Shown piece after piece: positions 21,916 through 34,400 of a stretch of 64,000 nucleotides of DNA (positions are counted from its first letter, which is position 1; every line of letters begins with the position of its first letter). This DNA is from Spirometra erinaceieuropaei. Taxonomy: Eukaryota; Platyhelminthes; Cestoda; Diphyllobothriidea; Diphyllobothriidae. The notes under the pieces were generated by a model that saw nothing but the letters and a program-made list of their open reading frames with translations, ran no database searches and had not been told where the DNA came from. The DNA is taken from positions 494,992 through 558,991 of the forward strand of contig CACRXP010000178.1 of the NCBI GenBank assembly GCA_902702965.1, in the 5' to 3' direction. A program made the translations under genes and the position numbers.

Positions 21916-24900
21916 AGTTAGAATGCACCGGATGTACCATAGCGAGGAAGGCTTGCATTGTCAAAAGACAAGGCGTCCCAGTATTGGCTTCACCTACAAG
22001 CACACCGCAACCTGGCTAACGCGAGCCCGACATACCGGCAGACATCCGGCCCTCTTCGATCGCACGCTGCTGACGGAGTCGATGCCAAGGGGTCCCGCCA
22101 GAGTGAAATTATTCTGCGGGCGCTTTTTTTCTACTCCTAAGCGGAGAATGACCCTGACACAGCTCGTCTTAGCCGCCACCAGGGTGCACATGCAGGCCAA
22201 GTGTGACCGCAACAAGGCGTGCGCCCATGATTGGCATCCCTATGGGAACAATATACAAACGCCGGTGACACGGGAAAGAAATATCAGTTAAAACGCCAAG
22301 TTGGTAAGCATCCGCCGGCGTCGACATTATTCGCAGCTGTAACGGTGGATTAATCCCCGGCCGGTTTATACCAGGCTTTTAACAGCTTTAGCGCCACCAC
22401 TCAATCTGTGTTTCTCCGCACCTACGGCACGTCGTGTAGACCACCGGCACTCGGATGAACTAAACTGATAAGTGGACTGGGCATCCTGTCGAGTGAGGTC
22501 CACAGAATCCGCGTTGATACAACAACGAGACCACATGGAGTGATTTGCCGATTGTTAAGTGGAGCTTCAGAACAGGAAAACTTAAGTTACTGAGTTACCG
22601 GGGCGACGAGTTTTCGCGAGTAACCTGCAGTGAGGATTCCAAACATCGATTACCATGAAGATGCGATCCTCAGATAGTATTTCAGAAGAGAAGGGAACAC
22701 TCGCCTAGAGTGATGCGTGTCACCTGAAGCTTTAAGCAGTGAGACCGATTATCCGTCTATAGGGGCTGCGGCGTCCTCTGCGCACTGTTTTTTTAAGGCG
22801 TATCACGTCCTGTCTCATGCCTACTTTACTAATACTGGGCTGTAGAGCGACTCGTGCCCGTTAAGGTTCTCGAGGTTGTCGCGGGTCGCCCTCCAACCCC
22901 CGTCCACCGCATAACCCCTTTTCCCTGTTCTGCCCGCGACTATAGTCAACGGGTCAGACTATGGTGTGTACTGACTGCCTTCGGTCTGATAATAATGAAG
23001 AAAAGTGTAGGTGGTGAGAGCGTAACTACGTCGGAGAAACTAACCAACAAGGGTAGGAGAATAGAAATGAACATTAACTGGCGGTACACAGAATAAATCC
23101 CCGTTCATAGGTGGTGACCCATGCCACGCAATAGTCCACAAGTCAGACACTCTGAACTGCACATCTGATCTGAAGTTAATATCCAGCCCCAGGCCGAGTG
23201 ACGTCAATTATGCCGAGGATCATGAATGTCTGCTAGCAACGAACCCCGACCTGCGAAGCGATGAGTTATCCCAATTCAATGGTCTGCAAATTAATGTCTC
23301 GGATACCACCACCACCAGATTGCATATGAAGCGAGAACAGTATGTTTCTGTATCCCTGTTGCCTTATGTACCTTTGAGGCAGTTTGCATCCGGAGGGGCG
23401 AAACAGTAGTTCGCCGGCAGAATTATGCGACCAACTTAGTCTTAGGGGCCCTCCTAAGCCATTGTGAAGTCAGCATGGCCATCAGAGCTCTGTATACGGG
23501 GCTGAGGACAAAAATGTACTTTCTCTACCATCGCGCCTCAGATACATGTTAGGTGGGAGGTATCATCGGCACTTGCAGCAACGATATTTGTTCACACCGT
23601 GGGAACCCAGGCAATATCTCCCAAGAACATGTAAAATGGTATGGACGGAATCCGCAACCGTTAATGCATGTAGCCTTTTCTTGGAGTGGAAGCTTCGCTA
23701 GCATAACTGACGACCGCAGATGCCACTTGATTAATTTTTCGAGACTCCACTGTTGACAGTGCCTGGTTGCCTGGCTGACGTACGTCGCTGACTGACAGTA
23801 AACCCGCAGAGTTTGCCTGCTCCTCAGACTCAGCGGAAGCTAGCTTCCACGACGGAGAATTAGGATGCACCTCGAGGTGACCACTCGGCCAGTTCGCACA
23901 CATAAACCGTGGCGCGAACGGTGAAAAGCCTGTTAGCTTCGGTGTGCCGAACTGTTTAGAACACCCACTCCGGCACCCCTGGGGAAAATCATGCTGAGCA
24001 TAAATAGCGGCTACTGAAAACCAGGTCGACCACACACTTGTCCGAACACGTTGGGCTAACTCGATCCAGGATCTCCGCGAGATACGAGGACTCTACACCG
24101 ACAGTAAGAGTGGCTTCGGATTAGAACTTGCGAGTGTTCGGCGATGGTTCGTACCGTGTGGTCTCAAGGACACGACCTGCGAAGACTTATAGTGTTGGAC
24201 GCCTCAATAATTTTTTCCACTGTCCCAGGCCTCAGTTTGACTGCTTAAACCGTTCAACTAAGCTGACACAGACAACGATCGCCTCTGAAAGGTCTTCAGT
24301 GGAAACCAACTTAACCAGGGGCAGCAATCCACAGCAAGCGTCGTCGTCGCAAGAACCGGATACCTGATGAAGAAATGCGACTGCGACGACCGTGGGGAAT
24401 TTCGAGAGCTGGGAAGCGCTTCGACTAATTGTAATGTCAAGGAACGGTGGCGGGTTTAGCGGATGCCGCGGTCCAATAATTCGTCCGCATCAGAAACCAG
24501 GGAAAACTGAAGTGCAGCGGCGGCGCCCACGTCAATCCAGTGAAAATGATCTATGCCCAGCTTCCTAATCTTGTGAGCCTAGTCCCATTAACCGACACCC
24601 AGCCTGACGATACTCAGGCACCAAAGTACGACTGCAAAAAACGTGGAATTCAACATTCAGACTTGGTAACTCGTAATATCCTCACTGACAGATACCCTTT
24701 TTCCCAAAGTCGGATAACAGAGTCGGAGAACACTTAGTCCGACCGGGACAGCCTATAGAAGCCTTCGTAGAAAAACAACACATTCCTCCTGCAAAGGTTT
24801 AAAGCTGCCTGCTGTTTGATTTACGTCAACATTTGGCGTTAACAGTATGATATAACGAAGTGGACTTCGTTATCGATTCACCAGGTCAGTTCGCTTTGCC

Positions 24901-25349
24901 CGTACTCAATTAAAAAAAACAGTCATCGACCTCATATTCACACTTGTCGTCTTGCGGTTCCCAAAGAAATGGCGTCCCATTATGAAAAGGTAACGACTTT
25001 CACTGGTAAAAACTATTTAAACAGTCGGTTTTTGGTATTCGTGGATTTTTGGCACGGAAATGCACCGATTCCAGGACGCACTTTCTCAAACCAATACGAA
25101 GGTCGGATTCGCTCCGACCTCGGATTAGCACCTGGAGTACTTTAACAATATTTCGATATGAGTAAATAACTAGGGTTCCGAACTTAAACCTTTTAACGAG
25201 GAAGGGAACGGTTAGACTACAATTGAGTAAGATGGAAAGCGTAAGGTGGTTTTGACTGTTAGAAGAGTCTTGTAGGATGAATAGTTAAATTCAAAAATAA
25301 AGAGCAGCAGACGGCTGAAATACATATTTACAAGTACTTTGATTACAAG
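21916..25349. other. No recognisable feature
   Basis: Several open frames of 60-140 codons are present (for example 21872-22291 and 23661-24035 on minus), but none shows a recognisable domain or plausible splice links. Local base composition appears to become more AT-rich after about 24.7 kb. Confidence 0.35.
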
Positions 25350-26039
25350 CTACACGACAATGCGATAGGTTATATAGCGTCCGGCTGTCTCGGAAGGCCG
25401 ATTTATCCGTACAACTTGTCCCCGGCGGAGTCCGTAATACCGAGAAACCGGATCACTGACTTGCATTTTCGGTAACTGACTTTCTTTCAAACGACTATGT
25501 TTCCATGAGAGTGGGAGTAGGTGCAAGACTTACTATCTATCAAGCAACTCCTTCTTTTCCTCCTGAGTAAGTACGACGTGTTGAGGCACCAATTCATGCT
25601 CCGTAATGTTAACCATTAATTCGTTTTCGAAGAAACACTCAAGAGTGTACTTGTACGATAATTCAGCAATGGCCTACGAAACTATAAGTGATGCAACAAG
25701 TACCGTCTTCGCAGCCGGCGTTAGTCCACGGTCTTGCAGAACAAGGATGGCTTTGTACGTGTGATCTTGCTGCATTTGATCGACGTACGCGCGGATTGTT
25801 TTCATATTCACTTTCTCCTCTTCCGGGAAGAACACATATAACATGTCGGCCGGATCTTCTTCGTGATTTACGACCATTAATAAATCCTTGCGGCTAGGGG
25901 GATCACCGACGCTTTCCTTGAATTCTTCAAGAGTCTGGTCTAATTCTTTTTGCATAACCAGATAACCCCTATCTCTGCACATTTTAAGGATCGTCTTCTT
26001 TATCCTCCAAAGTTTGTAAGTTTCCGAATCTTCAGTCAT
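25350..26039 (-). CDS. POLR2E: DNA-directed RNA polymerases I, II and III subunit RPABC1 (RPB5), complete, three exons
   Basis: Minus-strand exons are 26039-25704, 25673-25534 and 25494-25350, encoding 206 residues (human has 210). RPB5 is shared by all three nuclear RNA polymerases and sits in the jaw near downstream DNA. The N-terminal domain has [36 protein letters not shown] and [15 protein letters not shown]. The C-terminal assembly domain has [40 protein letters not shown] and [16 protein letters not shown]. The ATG at 26039 gives [11 protein letters not shown], matching the family's start; the frame is open upstream but not conserved. Introns are 30 nt (25703-25674, GTACTT...CGTAG) and 39 nt (25533-25495, GTAAGT...CATAG). 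Each contains an in-frame stop if unspliced. Removing both gives a gapless match around [16 protein letters not shown] and LLDRY-RLKESQ. It looks like an intact gene, not a retrocopy. Confidence 0.95.
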
Positions 26040-28044
26040 ACCGCAGGGACACGCTTCGGAGCATAAAGCCTGACACCAAAAGTCGATAGTGGCAACCCAA
26101 ACACCGACTTCAGTCCGTCTAGGTATACCGTGTAATACAGATGCGGACTGACGAGCGTGATCCAAGCTCGCAGACTCTTGGATAGAATGTATCTGTTCTG
26201 CATGAATACACGACGACAGTAAGTCAAACTTACAAACGGGACTCTAAGCAACCATCTAGATAAGGGGAGTTTAAGTGAAGAGTAATTTAAAAAACGCTCT
26301 CATTCAGCAGCACTTTCCTCGTGACTCGTATATTTAAATGTCCGATACAACAGATTCATATGTTGTAATCATACTTGTCCATGCCCATTGCTTTTACATA
26401 GGAAATTTGCCACTTTGGAATGAAATTGTGTGCGATTTTGAGCAGAAGTCTAACTCCGATTACTGAAGTGTGTCCTATCAGCAGCAAAACACACCCCAGC
26501 CAATTTTGTCCAAGGTGATGACTGACGGCATCGACTCAGTCTTCCGTCCAAACAGGTTTAAGGTCCATAAAATGACTGAGCCTTTTTCTTATGTATTTAT
26601 TTTTAAACAATTATAGGCGGATCTACTTAAGATGACTTCACGTTACGGCTATTTAAGCACATTAGAAAATGCAAACACGTGAAGTGTAGTCTGGGATATA
26701 TTATGAGATATCTGAGGATCAATGATGCCTTAAGCAATGTAAAGTATTAAAAAACCTTGGCCGCTGAGTTCTCTATTTATATCAGAAAAGGGAAAAAATC
26801 AGCTTTTACAGAGGTGATTTTCGAAAAAACGTGTCATCGGTATACGTGAGTTAGGCGCAAGTTGTTGTCAGTGTGTAAAGTGGTTTTCAAGAAAAGGAAC
26901 ACAAGGTGTATATTTAGATATCTCGGCAGTTTCCGATAGCGCCAAGTCAGCGGTCACTCCACGACCTTCAACCATGACAGTACCCCTGTAGGTGCTAAAT
27001 AAAATAATTTATTTATTCGAAGAGAGGGCGTTCCGTTGGATGTTCGTATAGACCACTTTCAAAAACAGTTTCATGGGTGACCACGCATTCTGTTCGTCCC
27101 AGTCCTTTCGAAGAAGACTGAACATTGTCGGATGCGCTCATTGGCGTAATACTACGGTAGGCCCGGATACGTTCAGCATGCATTTGATTGTAGTCTAGAG
27201 TAAATATACTAGATTCAGTCAGATGTGCTTTGCGTGACAGCGGTCAAAGTCTTTTCACCAGCAGAATGTTCCTAATATGGACTTATTTTAGCAGTTGCCA
27301 ATCCTCCCTGAACCACTGACCCCTAACCTGAACACCGTACTTCACCTAAAACTTTGCAACCCCCTCCTCCAGGAGTCCTTGTTCAATTTGTACTTAAGCT
27401 TCTATAAAGATGAAAGGCAACCTTGTTGCCTGTAATTGTTGTTTTATGAAGCATGAGGACTATTTAAGCAGAAAAGTCGTTAGAACACGGAGATCCTCTG
27501 TTTGTCAGAATCCGAATGGGTTGTCCACGCAGAAAATATCGGAAACAAACATCCTTCTAGTCGAAATTTCTTGTACAGCTTCCTAACACCACACATTTGC
27601 AAATCTCAAACTTAATGGGCCATCAAACAGACCAGCTGCTAGTTCAGTTCAGGTTCCCTAGACGCGTGTGCTTATCTTCTTCATATCTAATTGCTGTTCA
27701 TAGTTAAACCTCGCCAGCAAACACAACTTGACCGCAACTTAGTTTATCGTCACAGTCGGCACAGGCGGGGTACCGGCCGAAGAATCGAGCACCGGAGGGA
27801 ACCATTTAAAAGGGAAGTAAGGGTTGACTTCGAGGCGACAACACATAAAGTTTTCGGTCTCCCTGTAGAAGAACAGCAACCCATTTTGGTAGTTTTTATC
27901 CTATTGTTAACCAGAGACCTACGTTGAACGCTACCGAAGACCTTTCTAGAATGAGCGTTGACGGCGTCAGCCACATACGGGCACGCTGCCCAGTCGAGAT
28001 CAACAGATCGGTGAGAAGATGAAGATGCGATCACCGGAACAAGA
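26040..28044. other. RPB5 upstream region; nothing else recognised
   Basis: The RPB5 promoter should lie at the start of this stretch, but no clear promoter element was identified. The rest has no recognisable gene. The last few hundred bases probably belong to the Penelope-like 3' terminal repeat that follows. Confidence 0.35.
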
Positions 28045-28600
28045 AATTTATTTGCCTGACGTTTCGGATCCTTACTCGAATCCATCATCAGAGACATTAG
28101 CAGATAAAGGTGATTGTGGCACCAGGAGTGCAGTATTTATAGCACGTGGCTGCCGTGGGACCGCATGCGCACTGCAATTAACAGTTCTCCTAATCACCGC
28201 TGGGGCCGTAATTGATGCAGTGGTGGCTTGTCGGTCCGAGTCCGAGTCGGTAATTGCCGCGATTTCGTCATCCGTGCTGGATGCTGGTGTGACGATTGCT
28301 CGGCAAACTGGCTCACTGTCACCGTGATGATTGCTCGCCCGCGCCCTCCCCACGTGACTGCTTCTCCTGCCCAGGGAAGATCTCAGTACGCTATAGGGTA
28401 CCGGGAGGTCATTGTGCTTGTTAATGGATTGCGGGCCTGAGAACCATGACTCGAGCAGCTCGCGGCTCACGCGGTTGTCACCCCTTGCGAGGATTTCGGC
28501 CTCTTAAAATTTGAAAATATGGCCAGGTCCCGGCGAGTGTGCCGCCACTCGGTGCTGTCTGAAGCCCTATGCGAGCCCTGACAGCATTCCGTTTCCTTTC
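28045..28600 (-). mobile_element. Penelope-like element 3' end (GIY-YIG C-terminus plus terminal region)
   Basis: On the minus strand a frame reads WRHTRRDLAIF near 28520 and SRELLESWFSGPQSINKHND then LPVPYSVLRSSL near 28470-28385. This is the characteristic end of the GIY-YIG endonuclease part of Penelope-like proteins (REL-E-W-S-G-p-----N-D-P--Y--L). The frame then runs into a non-coding terminal region with a hammerhead-like motif. Only the 3' end is present. Confidence 0.75.
28050..28105 (-). ncRNA. Hammerhead-ribozyme-like motif in Penelope terminal repeat
   Basis: On the minus strand CTGATGA (28091-28085) is followed by a 19-nt segment that can form a GGAT/ATCC stem. Then comes GAAACGTC (28065-28058). 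These are the conserved boxes of a type I hammerhead with a very short stem III. The ACGT is self-complementary, as in dimer-forming versions. Penelope-like elements are known to carry such ribozymes. Catalytic activity is not shown. Confidence 0.55.
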
Positions 28601-28770
28601 ACCACTTTTTTGGTCGATTCTATTTGTATGTTTTCCACTGCCCTAGAACAGATGGAACTTAGACTGACTGGCCGGTAACTACTGATGCGGGCTTCAGTTC
28701 CCCCACAATTTAGACAGATATTTGTCGTTATCAAATATTCCTCTCCAGGTTTGTTGAATTCCCTTCTGAC
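28601..28770 (-). mobile_element. Non-LTR RT fragment next to the Penelope end
   Basis: A minus-strand frame reads SSYRPVSLSSICSRAVENIQ, the RPVSL...ICK/R-E block found early in CR1/RTE-type reverse transcriptases. It is short and isolated, joined directly to Penelope sequence, so a composite or nested insertion is likely. Confidence 0.5.
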
Positions 28771-29797
28771 AGTCGCTGCGGCCCTCCTCCAGCAATAGGA
28801 ACCGGTAAAATCATAAATTCAAGCCTTTCTGGTTCAGACGGACTCGGCACAGAACGTCTGTAAATAACTATTTGCGTTTCATTATCTCGCCTGCGTTTAG
28901 ATATATTTCTCAATACCAGTGGTGTTTCCCCCAAACTTATTCAGATAAAAGTAAACGGCTAACTTGTTCGCATTCTGCGGAAACTGACGGTCTTCAAAGC
29001 CTGTTATCATGACTGCGTGAGACATGTACTGGTTGCTTAACTACCTATCCTGAGTCTGTTTTCGAGCGAAATCTTCCACAAAACATGGAAGATATCTATG
29101 ATATTCCCTTTCTTCAGGCCAGGAAGTCGGTCAACCGATACTAAGTACCGGGGCGTGCATAAAACCCCGTCTGTTGCAAAACCGTTAAAAAAACAATTTT
29201 CAAGAACACTTTACATTTCTGTCTGGCTAATGAGTTCCTGTATTCTACACGGTGCGGTCCCTACTCGAAAGCTCAGACGAAATCGATCGCCTAGTCTTTC
29301 GTAACCTCAACACTTTATTCTGAATAAACAAATAAATAAATAATTTTATTTAAGACCCTTGAGGGTCCAATCATAGCACGTAAAAATAAATTTTCAGGTA
29401 AATTTTAAAACAAGTAGACAGATTCTGTACGTTATTTAGTTCACGGTCGCAGAATAAACAGTCAAATATAAAAGCGGTCGGAGAGCAGTAAAAAAACTCC
29501 TCCTGTCTTATAAACAACTAAACTGTAGTTTACTCTGGACATTGCGGATTGTCCGTGACCGAGGTTGCTCACTAAGGACGGAGAACTTTTTGAGTTTGCC
29601 TGTACAAACGAATTACGCGGTCATACTTACAAAGTCAGGAGTGGACGCACGCGGCTAGACCGTAGGAGGGTTTCAATCAGCCAGCGGGTTGTTCGACCAA
29701 GGAACCCGCTACCAAGTGAGATCCTAACGGTCGTCACAATTTGCACGTTTAAAAGCAAACTTGCTTGTTTGATTTTCGATAGAAACCGGGTTATGCT

Positions 29798-29965
29798 ATT
29801 ATCGACAGAGACAAGGAAGACCGGAATGACCATTTCTGGCTTATTTGCCGTCATCAGAAAATCATACCCAACCCCGAAATGTGGAACACCCGAGGCTTGA
29901 ACTCGCGACCTGTTAGTTAGAGGTCCACGCCTCCAACCACTGGGCCACAAGCCCGTTGTCCGGAT
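29798..29965 (-). repeat. tRNA-derived SINE (family A), copy 3
   Basis: This is the best-preserved copy. On the minus strand: GGCCCAGTGGTTGGAGGCGT (A box), AGGTCGCGAGTTCAAGCCTC (B box), then GGGGTTGGGTATGATTTTCT. It is inserted in a CR1-like tail. Confidence 0.8.
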
Positions 29966-30136
29966 TTTTCAACATGACTTCGCACAGACAGCTGTGAGCG
30001 GATGCGCTTCCTTATCATTACGATTTTACTGTGATCCGATCACAATGTAAATGTCTGCAACTTTATTTTTGGTGCGAATCTGCAAAAGCATTATACATGA
30101 ATAGGGTCATCAAGGGCTCTGCCTCTAACCCTTCAA

Positions 30137-30192
30137 ATACATACATACATACATACATACATACATACATACATACATACATACATACATAC
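30137..30192. repeat. (ATAC)14 microsatellite
   Basis: Fourteen perfect ATAC units. It produces artificial Tyr/Ile/His/Thr open frames on both strands. Confidence 0.98.
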
Positions 30193-30420
30193 AAAGAGAA
30201 AATATGCGGGTCGAACAGGACCGGCCTGCATATGGTATTGTATAAGGGATTCACGACGTAAGTCGTCAAGGCAGAACTTCCTAAACCGGGTGGGCTTATC
30301 CGCCTCGAGGTGGCAGGACAGAGTGGCCTAGAGGCCATCGGTCATAGTCCGCTTAGAGTCAAACCGAGGATGGGACATTAAACGCTAGGGCGGTCATCAA
30401 AGAATGCGACTCTGAGATCT

Positions 30421-31479
30421 ACTTTCTGTTTTACCAAACTACTGGCAAATATCAAAGGCAGAGAATTCACACTGTGATCGTCAACAGACCATTTGGGGTC
30501 GAAATAAGGAGTTAACACCAAGATCCGCGAAAATCGACGTTTGGGGGCGAGGGTTCGAAATCTCTGGGGTCAGAGTGGAATTCTGATGAGTGTCGGCAAC
30601 TAGCGAAACTGGGGCAGTTTCGAGCGTGAACTTCGACCTAGCAGTAGTCGGTAGTAATCACGTAGCTCGATTTTAGTTAAGCCCTTGACAAGAGGCCGCA
30701 TAAGCTCCTTTTAGTAAAACGCGAAGCCCTCAGCTTCCGGCCTCCACTACTCGACTTCATGGGGTCCTACTTATCCAGCCACTGTCAGATGGTCATAGTT
30801 GGTAACTGATACTCGTACCCCACCAATCAGGAACGAACTGATCCAAAGCACGGTTTTCGGCCCACAACTGTTCTTTGCCGTGACAAAATCTCAACAGCAA
30901 TCAGAAATTCGCAAATAAACGTTTATTCTGACTACTTGAAGCGCCTTTGTTCATTTTTTCAAGGGAAAGACAAGCGTTCGTGCTGAAAACGTTAAATTAT
31001 ATCTGCTCTTTCCATCAAAATGAAATTTGACCTGATAGATGGAGTTCCTTTCGTTCCTCCGAAAATAAAGTCAGAAAGTCATCGTAGGTTTGTTGCTTCT
31101 TTGGTCAAATGAGTCAATGTGACCGTATTATCATCAAAAATGCCTAGGGAATTTTGCTTGAGGGATTTTCTCTCGTATTGAATCCAGTATTTATTACACT
31201 TAGTGTTAGTTCGATGACTCTCCGCTTTATAATTGGTTGCTAAATTCAATTATATTGTCCCGTAAAGTGATGATTCACGTGGTGCTAAGATTTCTTTCCC
31301 GTCTCGCCTTTAAATATACTGTTGATATGTGAAGTGATTTCCACTCTTATACTCTTTCTGGTAGCTTCCTCGGTCGTGGTGGGGGAAGTTGCCCCTTCGT
31401 TAAGCAACCACATGCATTTTTGCTGCTGAACCTCCCGCATTTTTCCGCAGTTGGAGGCAGCTGCTGGCTCCAGGTTGCT
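30421..31479. other. No recognisable feature
   Basis: No supported gene. It may include the decayed 5' part of the CR1-like element that follows. Confidence 0.35.
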
Positions 31480-34400
31480 CTAAAAGTACTCTTTTCCTGT
31501 CGCCTGTGACTGTCGCCCACCGAACGCCAGCGGGATTTTGATCTTTGTCTCCCACTGGCATTTCATGCTACGGCCAAATTGAGTTTTAAGTATCAGTTGG
31601 TTACCGTTGACTTTAATTTTTCTGAAGTCCGCTGGTCTCGCCTTCCGGTCTCGAAAAGTTACCTGAGGCTGTGAACATCGACATGTGGAGTCAGGTTGCC
31701 AATATTCCCATCCGAGGATCAATCATACTTGACCTGAATTTCTTTAGAGATTTCGTCCTTTTTAAGTGTCATCCCTAGGCCCACTCGGGAGCTCAGACCA
31801 CGACATAGTTGTTTCAACGTTAGAACTCAAGGCTGATAGAATTTTTGCCCCTGAAATATAGCTTCGTCCTCGATTTCCAATCAGCCCGCCCGGCCGAATT
31901 ATTAAGACATCTTAATTCCTACGGGTGGAACGATTTCTCCCTAAGATCGGATGTAAATGTTTGTACTGCTAGACTGTACAAAATTTAGGATCCGCTTATT
32001 TTTTGTTTTGTCACCTGCGACAAAATAATTAATGTCGGGGATGAGGTTTTCCTCCTCCCACCATTTCGTCGTAGGTTGCGCAGAATTTCTTGTCAATCCC
32101 ATCTTCAGAATGGAGTTTCCGAACTGCCCTCGATTTGTGATATTTTTTGGGCAGTCCAAGAGACTATCCAAAGAAAATCGGCTAGCCGAAGGCATACAAT
32201 TCTCCGAAGACCGCTCCCTGAACATCGTGAAACTTTCCTCCCGACAAATAAAAGCTCATGTAAAAGCGAAGCACCCCATCCTCCGAGACGCTCTTGGAAA
32301 TCCTGCAGTAGACGCCCAGTTGACCACTGATAAATTCATTGATTTCCTGCCCAAAACGTTTACTAAAAAGTCGACCATTCCACCTCCGACAACCCAGGCT
32401 TGGACCAGAGCCGTTCTTGAAATTATAACTTTCACTCTGTGTGACTTGACTGTAGCGATTCAGCACTGTCGTCAGTCTCATAGCCCTAGATCTGATGGTG
32501 TCCCAGTTAGCATTCTAAAGGCGAATGCAAATGTAAATTTCCCGTGCCTCCTGTGCAAGATATTTAGTCTCGCTCTCGAAAGTGAAACTTATCCTACTTC
32601 CTGGAAGGAATCACATATTTTGCTTGTCGCTAATAGCGTATCTGAAGTTGCGTGTATGCGGCTAGTTAAGTAAAGGAGTTATCAGTGAAAAATGGAATGT
32701 TGATAAGTGCAGACAGGATTCGTAATACCCGAGATGGTGTATTTCAACAAGATTTAAAATACGTTTGTTTAGTTAGACTATGGAGAGGAAAAATCCGTCG
32801 ATCAGGGGACGGAAATGAGTGAGTGAGACTGGATTGGCCATCTGATGGGAGCATATGTGACTTAAAGCGCTTCCCGTCAAAGAGCGGAGTAATACACTTC
32901 AGGAGATTCTGACAATGACGACCATAATTCTCCCTTGCTGACCGACAAACCACCAGCAATGAGATGAGGAGGAGCTCTCAGCAGCAAACGTCAACATTTA
33001 GATCGGGCACGGAAAGGGGAAGGAAAAATTAAGGCCGCGAAGATCCTCGTCTCTGATAACGACTTTTATGGACATAATATTCCGAAAACGACATTGGGGT
33101 TTCACCGGCCTAAGTGTGGACTTCGTAATGAAAAGGTAAAATATTAAAGAGCGATCATTAAATATTGTGATAACGCTTCCAAGACAATAAGGACCTCATG
33201 CAGTTGAAACTAAGGTACCTACACGGGTTTATATTGAATACTGACAGGTTATTTGATCTATTGATGCACACGGGACATTTATTCGGAAGAGAGTTGGGCC
33301 CAAAAGCAACCCGAAGAGAAGATTTGCACTCAGAGAAAAAGAAGGGTCCCATGATAATAGAAGGTCCAACAGACTACTCGGCAAGCATACGTGCGTGCTT
33401 TTGAATAATCCCCGTCGGGCCAGTACATTTACAAGGGAGCAGAGCCAAGTAAAACCTGTGAGAGGTAAGAGAAATCGATTACAGCTTGTCTTTTCATAAA
33501 AGAGAGTGAAGGAACAAGAATTAAGTGAGAGATAGCGGGTCGAGAAATAGGGAGGGATAGGAGGACGGTGGGAATGCGCGAATGAGAGCATGCAGTTTAC
33601 CGACCTTCGGCTACGATGGACGCGAAGCTTGTGCCTGGTTATTCTGTGTCCACGACACTGGCTTGCATAGTCTGATGGCAGTCGCCTCTTCCGTTTCTAG
33701 CAGGAGCTGACCTAACGGCTTCGGGTGGGTCACTGGGACCCCGTAAACCAGGCAAATGTCTATGTTGGGATCGATACGACGCTCGGAATCAACAAAATAT
33801 GCGAGAATGGCACCTATTATGCTTTTAATCTAACCTACTATCAGCTATTCCGAGAGGTGTTCCTGTGTTCTTTTGGATGGGCGCCTACTCGTGCGACCAA
33901 TATAATCTACTCCACAGAGGGCAAACAAAGGAGTGTGTGTTTATGGAGGTTGCCTCTGATGGCAGACTACCCTTACCTTCACCGCGTAAGATAGGGTTGG
34001 TTGGGAATGATACCCGAACCCTTTTCTCTGGGAAGGCTGGTGAGCAGCTTTGTCAAGACGACTTCTTAGGAGTCCACTCACCGCGTGCCATAGAAAGGGA
34101 ACTTTGAGAATTAAGGCTTTCTTTTCTGCAGTATTCGTTGGCGATTATGCTAGTCTCTTGATACTAATTTCTATAATAAACCTGTCAGAATACCCGTTTT
34201 CATTAAGCGGGTCCGGGAGTTTTCTAAGCTCCTCCTCGATGCCTTCTGCCGATCAGTGTTTTCAAGCACCGTTTGTCGAGCAACGGACCAGATTACGTTT
34301 CGGTTAGATGGGAAAGAAACTGCCGAAGATCCTTCGTATTACAGACCAGGTTTTTTGATATACGCTCTTTCAAACGCTCTGTGCTATACATGTCATAAAG

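Larger units (their letters stand above)
29320..30420 (-). mobile_element. CR1-like 3' end, 5'-truncated copy with nested SINE
   Basis: The minus-strand 3' end has GGACCCTCAAGGGTCTT (29352-29368) followed by AATAAA-type repeats to 29320. The adjacent sequence matches the 3' tail at 40450-41000 over several hundred bases. A family-A SINE and an ATAC microsatellite sit inside it. No RT sequence remains. Confidence 0.65.

Noticed and set aside
25674..25703. In-frame TAG suggesting an RPB5 pseudogene
   Set aside because: Removing a 30-nt GT-AG segment gives a gapless match to RPB5, and a second intron explains the other stop.
30031..30338. Open frames with Tyr/Ile/His/Thr runs on both strands
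   Set aside because: They are translations of the ATAC microsatellite.
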